A stretch of DNA of 64,000 nucleotides from Theocolax elegans (GCA_026168455.1 CM047425.1:91205580-91269579); one strand, 5' to 3'. Shown: positions 27,671-40,096, counted from the first letter of the stretch. Notes: generated from the sequence alone by a model not told the origin. Made by a program: numbers and translations.

Positions 27671-28613
27671 GTTTGAGTGCGGCAGAGCATTTCAGACAAA
27701 GTTATGGTGTTTTTAGTTAAATTTCATAAAAAAAAGAGAGTGAATGCATTTTATGAAGAAACCAGACTAACCGTATACTTGCATTCAAACAATATGGCAC
27801 TATTATTCCTCAATATTACTAAAATATACTATTTATTGTTAGTCACTGATACATTTTAATGTCTAAGTTGCTTACAAACACAAAACAGTAGGTATAAGCA
27901 GTTATACCTGTTATATAATTGGATAAATACCTGAAACTTTTTATAATTACAATAAATCCAATTATATAACAGGTATAACTAAAAGTATCAGACTTAAATA
28001 ACAACTAAATAAAAGTATCAGTAACTAACAATAAATAGTATATTTTAGTAATATTGAGGAATAATAGTGCCATATTGTTTGAATGCAAGTATACGGTTAG
28101 TCTGTTTTCTTCATAAAATGCATTCGCTCTCTTTTTTTATGAAATTTAACTAAAAACACCATAACTTTGTCTGAAATGCTCTGCCGCACTCAAACTTTGC
28201 ATTATTTTGAAGGTAATTAATCATCGATGAATTAGATTTTTGGATGGATAAAATATTTTTGATCGTACAACCCTTTTTTTTACTATAAAGGTTTTTATTG
28301 ATTATAAATATATTCAAAGTTTTAAAATAAAATAAATGAAATATTTGAACTGATTCTTCTTGAAATTAATAAACTTTTTCAAATTTAATGTATATAAGAA
28401 AAAATTGTTAGATTTTGAGTTATTAAGTGATAAACATGGCCAAAAAGTCAATTTTTTCAAAAAATTCGATTTTTTGATTGGCTACAACTCTGGTACTAAT
28501 TGAAATTCAGGTCTAAAAATGTAGCTACACTCTATTCAAGTAGTTTTTTACTGATTCCATACATTAAAACAAAATTCTATTTTTTAACTGGATCACTTCA
28601 CATGGAATATCCC
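27255..28613. mobile_element. 1.36-kb fold-back (long inverted repeat) element
   Basis: Two arms of about 650 bp are inverted repeats of each other. The left end is GGGAGATTCTATGTGAAGTG and the right end (reverse complement) is GGGATATTCCATGTGAAGTG. Similarity continues inward to a centre near 27935. There, a smaller inverted repeat (TATACCTGTTATATAATTGG at about 27904 and its complement at about 27957) forms a second hairpin. Both sides are flanked by TATATA. No convincing transposase frame is visible. It is a non-autonomous fold-back DNA transposon by structure. The superfamily is not assigned. Confidence 0.85.
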
Positions 28614-29612
28614 ATATATATATATATGCACACACATACCCAAAATTTTCCTCCTTTCTGTGGAAAATATTTTCAGTCTGCATTTTAAAATTTTGAAATA
28701 TTCTGAAAGTATTTTCTAGAGTACGGAGCAATATTTTTGAGTGGTTGAAATAATTTGTTCAAAAATGATTGTAATTTCAGAAAATAATGTGTTTTAGTGT
28801 ATGTATGTGCGCGTGTGTTTGTGAGTGTTATTCTTGCGTGTTTCATGAGTGCGTGAAAGACTGCTTTGGCTTCCGAATCATTTAAGGTCAAGAATATTGA
28901 AAGATCCGGCTAAAATTTTATATTATATTATGATTTTGAAACATGCACAGCTTTTTCGGATATGAAAATATAATTATATTGTACGTTGAATAGATAATCG
29001 TTAAAGATATAAAGCGTTCACTTTTAGACTAGAAATTGATGATTCGGCATGAGTTGGCCATAAAATGTATAATTTCGTGTATATTAATCAATCGATGTGA
29101 GAAAGTAAATTGTACCTGCATTATTAATTATTATAGTGTTATTTAAATGTATGTATAAAGGAAAATCTAAGTTCTTTTTAAAAATTTTAATTTTTATAAA
29201 TCACTTTTATGATTTTGTAAGATTTAACAAACTTTTTAAAAACAAGAACTACCTAATGACAATATCAACGAAACAATGACACGAAAGATATTATCCAGAT
29301 AAGTTTTACTGTTTTTAATTTTTTGTCGATGTACAAATCACCCTATGTCTAATAAGATATCCGTATACTAATAGGATTACAAATAAGAAATGTAGGTTTC
29401 ACGCTCTTATAAATTGGCATCGTTTATTGCAATTAAAAGAGAGCCGGTACAAAAAAATACTAATTTACAATACAGACACAAACATGCACACGAACTCACA
29501 TTAAGAAGAAGTATTCCTCTATGAGTTAATCAATTTTGTATGTGTATTTAAAAAAAGGTTACTAGTAGTTATTCTTAACTATTTCAAACCTATGGTGAAT
29601 TATATAATATAT

Positions 29613-30326
29613 GGGTGGTTCTCTGTGAATTCGAAGATGAAAAAAATTAATATTGCTATAATAACTGTGGGAATATGTTTTAGAGGTATACAAATAATAT
29701 TTGTATTTTTAGCAGCGTACAGGATTAGATGAATACTGAAGCAAGTGGAGATAATTTTCTACCACTCCAAGGTAAGTGCATAAATTTTTTTGCAATGATC
29801 ATGCTAATAGATTCATCGTTATAAGGCAACAAATATACATTTCTATTAATATTTTGGGCACTTTTTCCAGATATTTTGACCATAAGTGATCTTAATGATT
29901 TAATCCACTTTGGAAATTTATAGGCATTTTCTGCCTATAAAAAGACATCTTTTAGACAGCATTAGGTTACCAGAGTCCGGAGCAGAATTGCTGATTTTCA
30001 CTATTTAAGGTTTAAGTGGTTTACAAGAGTGTGACAGCATACATTTATGAATTTAAAAGAATTATAATGAAAAATTCAGAAAATTTTACAAAAAAGTCAT
30101 ATTTAAGTTTTTAGTGAAAAATGCATCCCCTGGGAGCTACAAATTCATGAAAATGGGCACAGAAAGCAAAAAAGTGCTAAAATGTCAATTTTGACTCTCT
30201 GTAACTTATGGCCCCGAAAAAATCTGAAAAAATTCAGGAAAACTACTGGATACCTCTAAAACATATTCCCACAGTTATTATAGCAATATTAATTTTTTTC
30301 ATCTTCGATTTCACAGAGAACCACCC
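29613..30326. mobile_element. 714-bp MITE with about 76-bp terminal inverted repeats
   Basis: The ends GGGTGGTTCTCTGTGAA (29613) and TTCACAGAGAACCACCC (to 30326) form near-perfect inverted repeats of about 76 bp with one mismatch seen. They are flanked by TATAT-type sequence. The first 17 bases share most positions with the end of the 27.3-28.6 kb fold-back element, suggesting one transposase family mobilised both. No coding frame is apparent. Confidence 0.85.
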
Positions 30327-32063
30327 ATATATATATATATTTATGTTGAAAGGCTGTCCATGTGCAGTGTATTACTCTGATTCGCTTTAAATTAGTAGTG
30401 TCTGCATTTTCTTACGAAAGAAAAAGTGATATGGTGTCTTGCGAATAAATTAATTTATAAAATATAAGAATATAATAAATGTGTATGTTAACGTTAAAGG
30501 TATTTTAATAACGAGAATCCTTTGTTTTTGAAAATTTCAGTACCCAATACCTTTACTGTAAGGCCCATCGGAGTGAATGATTGAACCTGAAGTTATTTTA
30601 TGTTTCAATAAATCAATGCAAAGAGTTGGTCTCCTCCTTGTAACTATGAATGATAATAATAATATAAATAGTTAAGATTTAATCTGCCACTAGAATTTCT
30701 ATATATCTGAAAGAATGTCCGGTGCTTCGATAAGACTAATCACCACGAAGAGTGCATCGATTAATAGACGCAACTCAGCCGCTATACGCGTAAGATAATG
30801 CACATTCCTATATACCACCGGCACTCCTTTTTGTTAAGCGTAATAAGAATTTGTTTGTTAATAAAGATATTTTTCATTGGATGTTAAAAAAATGATTACC
30901 GTAAATGTATAATTAATGTAAACCAGTTTTATTTTTTTAATCCAATGCTTATTTTCTATACCAGATTTAAACCCATTTTAAGATAGTAAAATTACTATAC
31001 GGTATAGAAACTAACACTAAATTATCTTCTAAATTTAGTTGAGTCTGTTATTAAATTGCGAGACCTTTCTCAGCAGTTCTTATTTATACCTATGAGATTT
31101 ACCGAAAATCTCTTTGTCAAAGTTATAGGTTTATTTTTACTATATTATGTATACAAAAAAGAACTTATGATAATATTTTATTTTTTGAATTTTATAAACC
31201 TCTTTTATCATTTACAAACTTTTATTGTGCATTGTAATATATATGGGATTCTAATAAGTAAGAATTTTATTACAGATTAAAAAAAATTTAAGTTCATAAT
31301 TTTTTGTGTAAGAAAACTACAAATTTGTTCAACTTTCGATTTACTCAACGAGAAAGTGTTTAAGGACATGTAGGTAAGACCTCACAAGATGATAAGACTA
31401 TCCGCCCCTGGGGAATGACCAACCTTACATGCGCAAAGGTATACATACGCGTGCCTACATGAGATAGTGGGTGTGTGTGCGTGCGCGTGTGTGTACAGGG
31501 ATCCCCCCACGCGATTAGAGTCTGACTACTGCTGACTTAGGTGCTCTATTCATTTTTTTTCAGTCGATCTCTCTCTCTCTCTCCCTCTTTGTCTCCCTCT
31601 CTCTTTGTTACCTCGTCTAACCGGTTGTCTGTTGTGAGTGCGCGTGTAAAATCGTATATTTATATAATTTTGATATATACCGAAAAAGCGAATGAATCTC
31701 CAAAGATTGACCGATTAATACGTGTAAATTTCTCGTTTTGACAATACGATATATATCTTAAAATAATACGTATAGTGTTAAAATTTTAAAGTCAATGTTC
31801 GCGATTGTATAAATAAGTAAGTTGTGATAGAACCGATTAGGTATATACAGATGTGAAAAAGCTTATATTGTATTTACCTCGTAAAATATTTAATTCTAAT
31901 CGATAGAGTAAAACCTATCCCTTGTACGGAGAATACTCAATTTTACTCTTACCCTTCGTAACGTTAATATTTAATGGAACGCCGTAGATGTATAGAATAA
32001 TTAATTTTTAGACAGAGCTAGTAGACAATTCTAAAAGAAAACTCAAATAATGTAATAAGAATG

Positions 32064-32079
32064 TTTATTTACTTTATAT
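32064..32079. repeat. Target-site duplication, left copy (16 bp)
   Basis: TTTATTTACTTTATAT is repeated exactly at 32492-32507 on the other side of the 5S-derived SINE. Confidence 0.8.
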
Positions 32080-32491
32080 ATTTTTTTTTATAGCAGTCGC
32101 TTTTTGGACAATTTTTACGGGAGGTGTACATTATATATCATGTCTTTTTTCCCCTACCGAGATTTCTCCCCACCGTTTCGCAATTGCCTGGGGTTATGCC
32201 CGTGAGGAAGAGAAAACCTATATGTAAGTACAGAAAAACCTTCCTCGAGACCACCGGTGTATTGAAACATTCAGTTTAGGTGTTCACGTCGCATTGTGTA
32301 TAACCAGCCCAAACATCGAAACCAAATGTTCCACACATCTCGCTTACGTTGTAGAGTGTGGAAAAACACCTAACCAATCCCGAAAGCCGCACGAGGATGG
32401 GTCACCCATCCATGTACTGACACTCAGCCAATACTTCTAACCTTACGTGATTGGATGACGCGCGTCCCCTGGATTTTGTCACCGCGTCGGT
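32080..32491 (-). mobile_element. 5S-rRNA-derived SINE (SINE3-like)
   Basis: The element is flanked by an exact 16-bp direct repeat (32064-32079 and 32492-32507). On the minus strand it ends in a short A-rich tail (complement of 32080-32092). Both are hallmarks of LINE-mediated insertion. Its minus-strand head, about 32470 to 32370, resembles the 3' part of 5S rRNA: GTCAGTACATGGATGGGTGACC aligns with the 5S internal control region (5S has GTTAGTACTTGGATGGGTGACC), preceded by CATCCAATCACG and followed by a 5S-like tail. It is about 410 bp long, so it is far more than a 5S pseudogene. The central body is of unknown origin. Confidence 0.75.
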
Positions 32492-33419
32492 TTTATTTAC
32501 TTTATATTTTAAAATAAAATTCCAAATGTCTTGAGACGTAGGTGAAGGTATGATGATAAGTATTTAAAATTAAATAACATTATCAATAAATTTTACTTTA
32601 TTTTACTTGGAATAGACGTGAAAATTGTATATCTAATGTTAAATAAAGATAATGTATAAAATATAGATATGTTTTAGTGTACACTTAAATATTCGCATTA
32701 GCAGAATTTAAAAAGAAATATTTGTTATTATTACATTCATTCACAAATCAGTATACTATATGAAATATTTTTTTCGGTAACTGAGAACTTCCATATATAT
32801 ATATTTTATAATAAAATAAAAAAGCGCGTGAAATATTAAAATTTCACATGTAAAGAAAGTTCTGATCTGTGTGTGTATATGTATATATATACGCATATAC
32901 ATAATAATCTTCGTAATCTAGCATGCTAATTACTCGAAGAAAAACGAAAAATTGAAACACTCAGGGATTTTAAACCTCGTATCAAACAAGCTGTGAAAAT
33001 TAATTTTTTCTGCGCATGAAACGATTTGACGTACATTTTATATAATGATTGGCAGTAAAAAAAATTAAATCGATGACATTATCCTTAATTAATTAATGTG
33101 TTATTTTGCGATACTTAATTTCCGCGCGCACACACACACACACACATATACCTATATATGTATATACGTATGCATAATCTCGTAAAGCATATTTTCCCAA
33201 GAGACGTTCGACGGTACCTTATCACTTGCAAAAAATGTTAACCGTCACATATACATACATCACGCATATGTAAAGAAAAAGCGACGCTATTATATATTAT
33301 CAACTGCATACCAAAAGAATAAAATTATTCGATAATTCGTTCGTCAATAATAATTGCATTTACGTAATTCCCAGGTGTGTAACGAGATTCTCATGTGTGA
33401 AAGTGTGTATAGAGCTATA

Positions 33420-33640
33420 TACGCGCGTGTAACTGTAAATGCAGTTTTTTTTTTGTTTGCATCGCTCGCGCGCACGAGACACTCGCGAGCCGCGAGTCGA
33501 GTAAGCACCCGCGGGTGCACATATACCCGTTACAACCCTGGACCACGCGCGCTAGTGCGATCTCATCAATCGCGTGAAGAACGAAATTTTTCGGAAATAT
33601 TTCCCATGGTTGTACACGCTACACGCTCGTAGCATATAAT
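33420..33640. promoter_or_regulatory. CpG-rich island in the Ptp10D intron
   Basis: Dense CpG (GCTCGCGCGCACGAG, ACTCGCGAGCCGCGAG) about 3 kb downstream of the signal-peptide exon in the direction of transcription. No domain is found in overlapping frames. Candidate intronic enhancer or alternative promoter. Confidence 0.28.
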
Positions 33641-33873
33641 GCCACGGCGGTGAATACATTTGCATTCAACGAGGAAACGTTTTATATGTACTATTCTGCA
33701 TGTATGTACGGTACTATTAACGCCTTTGTGTGTGCAGTTACATGGGCGATATATATACACTTGAGGTAAAATATAATTATCCTGACGTAATTGTAAAAAT
33801 CTGCTCTAGTATGCTATTGCACCGTAACGTACATTTGTTAATATCTACATCTACATCTTTATTTATATATACA

Positions 33874-33905
33874 GGGAGAGAGAGAGAGAGAGACAGAGAG
33901 AGAAA
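33874..33905. repeat. (GA)n microsatellite
   Basis: A run of GA dinucleotides with one ACAG interruption. Confidence 0.85.
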
Positions 33906-35245
33906 AGAAGATTAACATCTTGTATTTTAATAGTGGACGTGTGAAATGTGATTGATTAGAATCGTTATAATAACTTTCAATCGAATTATTTTAGAGAACG
34001 ATTGATTCATTGATTATAACAGAAACTTTTAGAAGAAATGACTTATGACTTGTTTGTTTAATTTTTGTAATAATTAAAATCCAATAAAGAAAATGTATGC
34101 TTTTTGTACGATTGGAGAGATCTGTTAAATAACAATATATATATCAAGAAATAACGTATAATGTTAAAACCAGTTTACAAAATTATAATCACATTCGGTG
34201 CTGGTTTTTCGGTACGAACCTTTCCACATTTTTATATAACAACACAGAATTTCTAAAGTTTCCATAAATGCAAGTAGATACAATTAAAGGGTGAGTCTAT
34301 ATTATGAAAAAAAAGTAAAAACTTATACTATTAAAAGTAGTATATTAAATTAAATTTGATAAAATAGTGTATTCTAAACAACTCAACTATGATTATACGA
34401 TGTAACTTTGCAATCTTATACGGATTCTCGAATACATTGCATTTACTTGGTACACTTAACGTTCACGTAATATCAAAGTTAAATTAGTGTACCTTTGTAT
34501 ATCTTTAATAAAATGTTATGAATATGTACCGTTAGGCGAACAAACACTTAAAATTTCTCGTAAAATATAAAAAAAAAATGAAGTAACAGGTCAAATTGTC
34601 GATAATTTATTTAGTTGCTAGTGCAAAGAAAATTCCATCCTCGACAGTCGCGCGGAGGTGAGTTTCTCATGATGGTGTATATCGATGAAATTTTCGTTTC
34701 GGTAAACGCTTATTACCTATCTACGCGCAACACCCAACACCGTGTCAACTTTCAAATTTGCATAATCTTACAAAAGCATTAAGTTGACGGTTATTTTTGA
34801 CGATTTTACTCAAAAGTAAACTATTAACTTAAGTTAACTTTTATTTTTTCTTACAAGTGAAATGAACGGACATTAATTTATTCAAGTATTATTTTATTCT
34901 TGAAATATAACCGAAATGTAAAAATAACATTATTTGTTCTTACTTGTGTTGTAATTATATAATGGCGATTCAATATCATTATTGCTTATACACGAAGTAA
35001 TTATTATTAAAATACAGTAATAGTTAACATTATTTATAAATTTATGAAATCATGATAAATTGTAAAATATTAGTTAAATACCAAATAAATAAATATTAGA
35101 TTATAATAAACATTCATTAATATCAATATTGATATTCTTTTTGAAAAAATATCATCATAAAACGAAAAAGTAATTTACCACTTGTAACCAAAACAGTTTG
35201 TGGAAAACTGTGTTTTTTTAGATGCATTAAATCATCACTCACAAA

Positions 35246-35824
35246 GAGAGTATTCCAACTCCGGGAATCGGATCTTTACCAAACTCTAGGACATGTTTAA
35301 TACTATAAAAACATAAAGGAAGTCGGTATTTTAGGCTTTAACGCTTTTTTACGATAGATATAAGCAAATAATGAAAAATTTCGCTAAAAAATCTTTCAAT
35401 ATGATCGGTTATGACTTAAAAACTAAAAAAGATAAATACGTTTACGTAGGTTTGAAAGAAATCCGAGATCGAGTAGATTAGATTTAATAAAAAAAGAAGC
35501 TCAAAAATCTTGATTTGGTCTAAAAAAAATAAGAAAACAATGGTTTAAAAAATCACTAAAACTTATGATTCAAAATTATCATCAAAATATCGTTAAACTC
35601 ATATTTCTTTCTTAACTTTTGGAGCTTTTTCTTTAATACAATCTAATCGATCTTAGCTTCTTTTTAAACTTGGGTTTGAGTATTATTTATCTTTTTTTGT
35701 TTTTCAGTCATAATGGATCATATTGAAGGGGTTTTTGGCAAAAATTTCCGTTATTTGGCTATATCTTTTCGAGATATAGCCAAAATCTTTTTAAAGATCC
35801 GTTTCCCGGAGTTGGAATACTCTC
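35246..35824. mobile_element. 579-bp fold-back MITE
   Basis: The left end GAGAGTATTCCAACTCCGGG is the exact inverse of CCCGGAGTTGGAATACTCTC at 35805-35824. Inverted similarity continues imperfectly for most of each half. For example, TTCAATATGATCGGTTATGAC at about 35396 pairs with GTCATAATGGATCATATTGAA at about 35708. No transposase frame. I see no clear target-site duplication. Confidence 0.8.
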
Positions 35825-36558
35825 CTTCTAAGTTCTAGACAGTAAGACGAACGTAATTTTTTTAAATATGTTAAAAGTAGCCGATTGGAATAATTTATTG
35901 CCTCTTCGTTTTTACTCAATTTCCCTTTAAACTTGTAAATAATAATTACGATTTCCATTAACTGATCAATTAATATTTTTATATTTATTTGATAATCAAA
36001 GATAAATGATTAAATAATGAAAATGTGTATAACGTGCATATGTATATTTATGAATATATTATACAAAAATATTTCCAAAGTTTAAAAAATTTGTTATCAG
36101 TAGTAATAAATTTTTACAAATACATATTTACGCACGTAAGTTTAAAACAGCAATAGACTGTGTTATTTTAAATATATTAAAAGAGCATTCGTTTTGATTT
36201 TCTATATAATAAATAATTAGGTAACGGTGAGACCTACTAATGATGAAATGTGTAAAATCTTAATAAAAATATATAAAGGATAATTGAAAAACAAAGGTAG
36301 AACCGAAGCATACGTGTATAGGAAAGTATGGAGTTTAAAGGGCCGTATATAAACGTGCGGGCACGCAACACACCTCGCGGCATATATCGGCGCACAGGAT
36401 AAATAAAATCGATGGGACTGGGGAGTCAGGAAATGCCATCGCACGCCTAACCTCGCGGAGGTCCGAAAGGAGCTGCGAATCCCCTCCCTCGCACGGTAGA
36501 TGAAAAAAGGAAAGCAAGTTAGATAAATTGTACAGGTAAACCTATGGGTAAGACTTAC

Positions 36559-36645
36559 CTCGGCGAGCAAGAGAAGGATGAGGAGCAGAAAACAATAACC
36601 TCGGGCTAGTGGCTTCGAGGGTCCGGTCATCCTCGTTCCCGTCAT
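36559..36645 (-). CDS. Ptp10D: Ptp10D-like gene, first coding exon (signal peptide)
   Basis: Reading from ATG at 36645, the exon encodes 29 residues ending in a GAG|GTAAGT donor at 36558, phase 0. The peptide has a basic start (MTGTRMTGPSKPLAR) and a hydrophobic core (GYCFLLLILLLLA), a classic signal peptide. No other minus-strand gene downstream offers a matching acceptor before 1980, where the Ptp10D FN3 exon also begins in phase 0 and starts at the mature N-terminus. The joined product would read [18 protein letters not shown]. An internal Met at residue 6 is an alternative start. Confidence in the exon itself is high. Its assignment to Ptp10D is an inference across a 34.6-kb intron. Confidence 0.75.
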
Positions 36646-37900
36646 CCTCGTCGCAGCCTCCGCACTCGCGCGTCACGCGTCTCTCTTCCTCTCTCTTAAC
36701 CGTACGATCGAACCCTCCCCTTTCTCCTCCTCAACTCCTCGCACCTTCCATCGCTACTTCTCCCTCCCGCGTAATTTACCTCGGGTTTTTTACCGCACTC
36801 CTGTCCTCTCTATTTCTTCCACTATCCCACTCCCTGTCTCCTTGTCTCTTTCTCTCCTTTTATCTTTCTCTTTGTTCCACAAGACCGTCTTGTTTATCTC
36901 TGCAAGAGCCACGGTAATTTACGTATCTCGTCGACAGGTGTCACGAAGGTTCATCACGAGGAGTTGCAACGGCATCCTCCAGGCCGTTCACGCCAAGCTG
37001 CTCCAGCCATGGCGACGATCCAAGCACTTTTTCTCGCTTGCCCGCTCGCTCGCTCGCTCTCTCGGTCTCTCGCTCTCCTTGCGTATCTGGATGGAGGTTC
37101 CGTTCGACGCGAACGACGTCTCCTGCGACGCGGTGGCCCCTCGAGATGACGCCGCGCACTTACAACACCGCGACTCGCGAGTCCCTTGCTGGCTGCACTG
37201 GCGCACGACTGACCGTCTATACTTTCGTGATCCGCTTGGTCTATCCCCACCAAATCCACTACCACCACCACTGCCGCGATTAGCTCGATCTCACTTCCGC
37301 GAGCTCGTGTTGTTTGCCTTTATCTCCCTCGCTCGCTCGCTCGCTTGCTCTTTCTCTCCCCCTCTCGCTCTCTGTCTCTCTCTCTCTCTCTCTCTTCCCC
37401 TACGGGCACGCTATGAAGCCCGACGGTGTAGTTTGTAGGTTAGGTTCGACCCCACTCTTTCGCTTTCCGTCTTCCACACATGGAAAAGGTGTATAGGGGT
37501 ACACCTATACACAGGCATACACACGCTCAACTCAACCAACATAATTCATACTACCACTACTGTAGTCTGCGGCTACACACAGGTAGAAACGGGGGCGCGC
37601 TAGTGTGTGCGTGAAAAGTTTTATCATTGTCGCACTTGCTGGATACAACGGCATGTCCAAGAGAGAGAAACGATCCAAGTTGTTTCTCCGGTGCACCGCG
37701 GCTCTCTTGAAGAAGAAAGGTGGCGGCCTGAGTCTGAACAAGGAAGAACACACCGGCGGAGCATGCGTATGTATATACCTGTGATTTTTTTTTACTCTTC
37801 CTCTTTCACGCGCGCGAGCCGCGAGAACGCAGGACCCGATTATATACGAATACGATACACCTGTATACATTTACTCTTAAATAAGCTAACTTCGAAATTA
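36646..37900 (-). promoter_or_regulatory. Putative 5' UTR and promoter region of the Ptp10D-like gene
   Basis: A long GC-rich, strand-asymmetric region upstream of the signal-peptide exon: purine (GA)-rich on the minus strand, CT-rich on the plus strand, with many CpGs. Open frames appear on nearly every frame, including a 198-codon plus-strand frame rich in Leu, Ser and Arg. These are typical of low-complexity CT tracts and I reject them as genes. Composition and position fit a CpG-type promoter with a long 5' UTR. I cannot place the start site. Confidence 0.5.
37330..37396. repeat. CT-rich low-complexity tract with (GCTC)n and (CT)n
   Basis: GCTC tandem units at 37331-37344 lead into a (CT)n run at 37375-37395. 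A related GCTC run lies near 37041-37060. Confidence 0.8.
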
Positions 37901-39950
37901 GCAAGAATATTCTTTCGTCTCTTTTTATTATTGAAATATTAATTGTGTCGTGCACCTAAATATTAACATTTTAGAATTAATAACGATGTCAATTTATATT
38001 TGGGACAAGCTTAAGTATTAAACATTCGATACGGCCTTTCCTTTACAATGTTTACAATCATTCACGAACAAGTGCGAATTCAATATATTATGACCCTTAT
38101 ACCCCTAAAATATATCGTAAAAATTATGTCGCGCTTTAAGAAAAAATATTTTTTTGTTTATATTAACGTAGTCTTATACTTTAAAAAACTATTATAAGTA
38201 ATAGGTATGCTTCTCGCGTTAGTAGTTTACTTAGGGAATTTATTTAAAATGCTTTCGATCGTCTATAGATGTTAACCGTTATTCGTTAAGATTATTTATG
38301 TTTCGTTTGTTAATTGATATTTTTATTTTATATTGCTATTCTCCTCAATAGTTTAAAATTATTACACGCCTGAATCTAAAAGAACTTGCTATCATTTTTT
38401 ACTTTATAGTAGAAATAATGAGTATAATTTTAAAAAAATTGGTAAAAAATGAACATGGAATTCGGTCTGATTAAAAAAGTGTATGGACTAAAGGTAATAA
38501 CTTACAGAATATAATACTGTATTACTAATAATTACTCAAGCTAAGACTATGTAATAATTTGTTACAACTATGCCTAACCAAATTGGAGTGTCTGTGTTAA
38601 ATTTCTTCTTACTTATTGGTTATTTAGTGTATGTAATATTAAATAATGATTAATATAAATTCAATTTATTCTCATTTATTAAAAATAACACTGATTTAAA
38701 ATTTTAAAATAATTTTATTAATAAATTTTGCATTGAAAAATATTCTGTGGTTAACATAGTTTATTTACTTTTTTTGTAAATAATTTACAAACAAAAATTA
38801 TAAAATCTGTCTATTACACCTGCAACATTATATGAAGGTGTCTAAAAAAAATAGTTTTATTGTCCAATCATAGTATTAAGTACATTATGTCAACATTTTT
38901 CTAAATCAAAACGATATATATACGAGGGATCAATATTAAATCAAGCATAATTAATATATTTTAATAATATATAAAACATAATATGATGTATTATAAAAAT
39001 TATGTAGAACAATAAACAGTCAATCAATCATTTTGAATAGAAAATGTTATCTATTTTATATTAGTAATCTCACTTTTAAATTCATCTATTTACTATGAAA
39101 GTAATTAAAAGGTTTTAATAAAGATTGACAAATGTAATGTGTACAATATTAATTGTTTTTTATAAAACTTTTTTTTTTGTACATATATTAAAAAATAATG
39201 CAAAAGTATACAATATTTTGTTTTTTCTTGGATACAAATATGTAATTAAGTTTACAGAATAGTTTTAAACTATATTAGATTACTTTTTTATCAAATGTTT
39301 TACACCTTTTAATTATGAAGTTGATAAAAATATTGCAAAAGTACGCTAAAATTGCAGTTATAAAACAATACGAATAAAATAATATTAACAATTTTATTTA
39401 AAAACAATAATTTACTTTGTCTATAAAATGTACAATATTATAATGAAAAGATATCTTTAATTATATATTATAAATAAATATACTAATCACAGATAAAATT
39501 TATCAATTTTATTACAAATTCTACCAAGAAATGTAAATATGGAAATTTTACATTTTTTGGAAGTACTTTTTTAAATTTATTATATTAAAGTATTATAAAT
39601 TAACTTTACTTAATTTTAATAGATACTGCGCGCCAATATCTAATTGTTCTGTCGCAAATCCAGCGTGTTATGTACATTAATTGTAACACATCAAAGAAAA
39701 ATCTTCGACAAGGTGAACATTATATATTGGAAGATTTCAAATGTGCTAAAGATCTAGTAGTAATACAAACATAATTCTGTTAATTTTTAAGCAATAATGT
39801 ATTAACAAAAGATAATTAAAAGGAAACCAAGGCAAGTAATCTAAAAAAATAAAATGCTTACAATTTTCATTAAATGTAAGTTGCACATAGTAAATATATA
39901 CAATTGTTTTACTTTACAATTAAATTTACATTAGTTTGTTTAAAATTATA
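37900..39950. other. AT-rich intergenic DNA between Ptp10D 5' region and SLC33A1 3' end
   Basis: About 2 kb of AT-rich sequence with no supported gene, repeat or RNA. A long SLC33A1 3' UTR could extend into its right end. Confidence 0.5.
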
Positions 39951-39960
39951 AGCACTTTAT

Positions 39961-39966
39961 TTTATT
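39961..39966 (-). terminator. Candidate poly(A) signal of SLC33A1
   Basis: AATAAA on the minus strand, about 130 bases after the SLC33A1 stop codon at 40097. AT-rich surroundings make chance hits common. Confidence 0.45.
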
Positions 39967-40096
39967 TAATAAATAGCAATTGGTCTCCTACTCAATGCAC
40001 ACATTTGAGATATCAAAATTTTTCTTTTTTTAAAATTTCCTAAGTCACAAACATTCTTCAACAATTAAAGTCTTATTTTAATTTTTTATAAACTGG

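Larger units (their letters stand above)
1981..36558 (-). other. Giant first coding intron of the Ptp10D-like gene (34,578 bp)
   Basis: The donor is GAG|GTAAGT at 36558 and the acceptor is TATATAG at 1983-1981 on the minus strand. Both flanking exons are phase 0. The intron separates the signal peptide from the first FN3 repeat. I see no convincing nested gene in it. Open frames of 60-110 codons are scattered through it but lack domains or splice partners. It holds CpG-rich islands, simple repeats and at least six mobile-element remnants, listed separately. The remaining stretches are featureless AT-rich DNA. That the two exons belong to one gene is an inference from matching phase, a signal peptide followed by an ectodomain, and shared strand. 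Confidence 0.72.

Noticed and set aside
32370..32470. Functional 5S rRNA gene
   Set aside because: Only the 3' part resembles 5S, with many changes. The sequence is part of a 410-bp retroposon with an A-rich tail and target duplication.
36217..36558. Continuation of the signal-peptide frame past 36559
   Set aside because: A strong GTAAGT donor ends the exon at 36559. The read-through sequence shows no domain.
36842..37438. 198-codon plus-strand open frame, with several others on both strands at 36.6-37.9 kb
   Set aside because: It lies in a CT/GC low-complexity region that opens nearly every frame. The peptides are Leu/Ser/Arg repeats without domains, and the region fits the 5' end of the Ptp10D-like gene.
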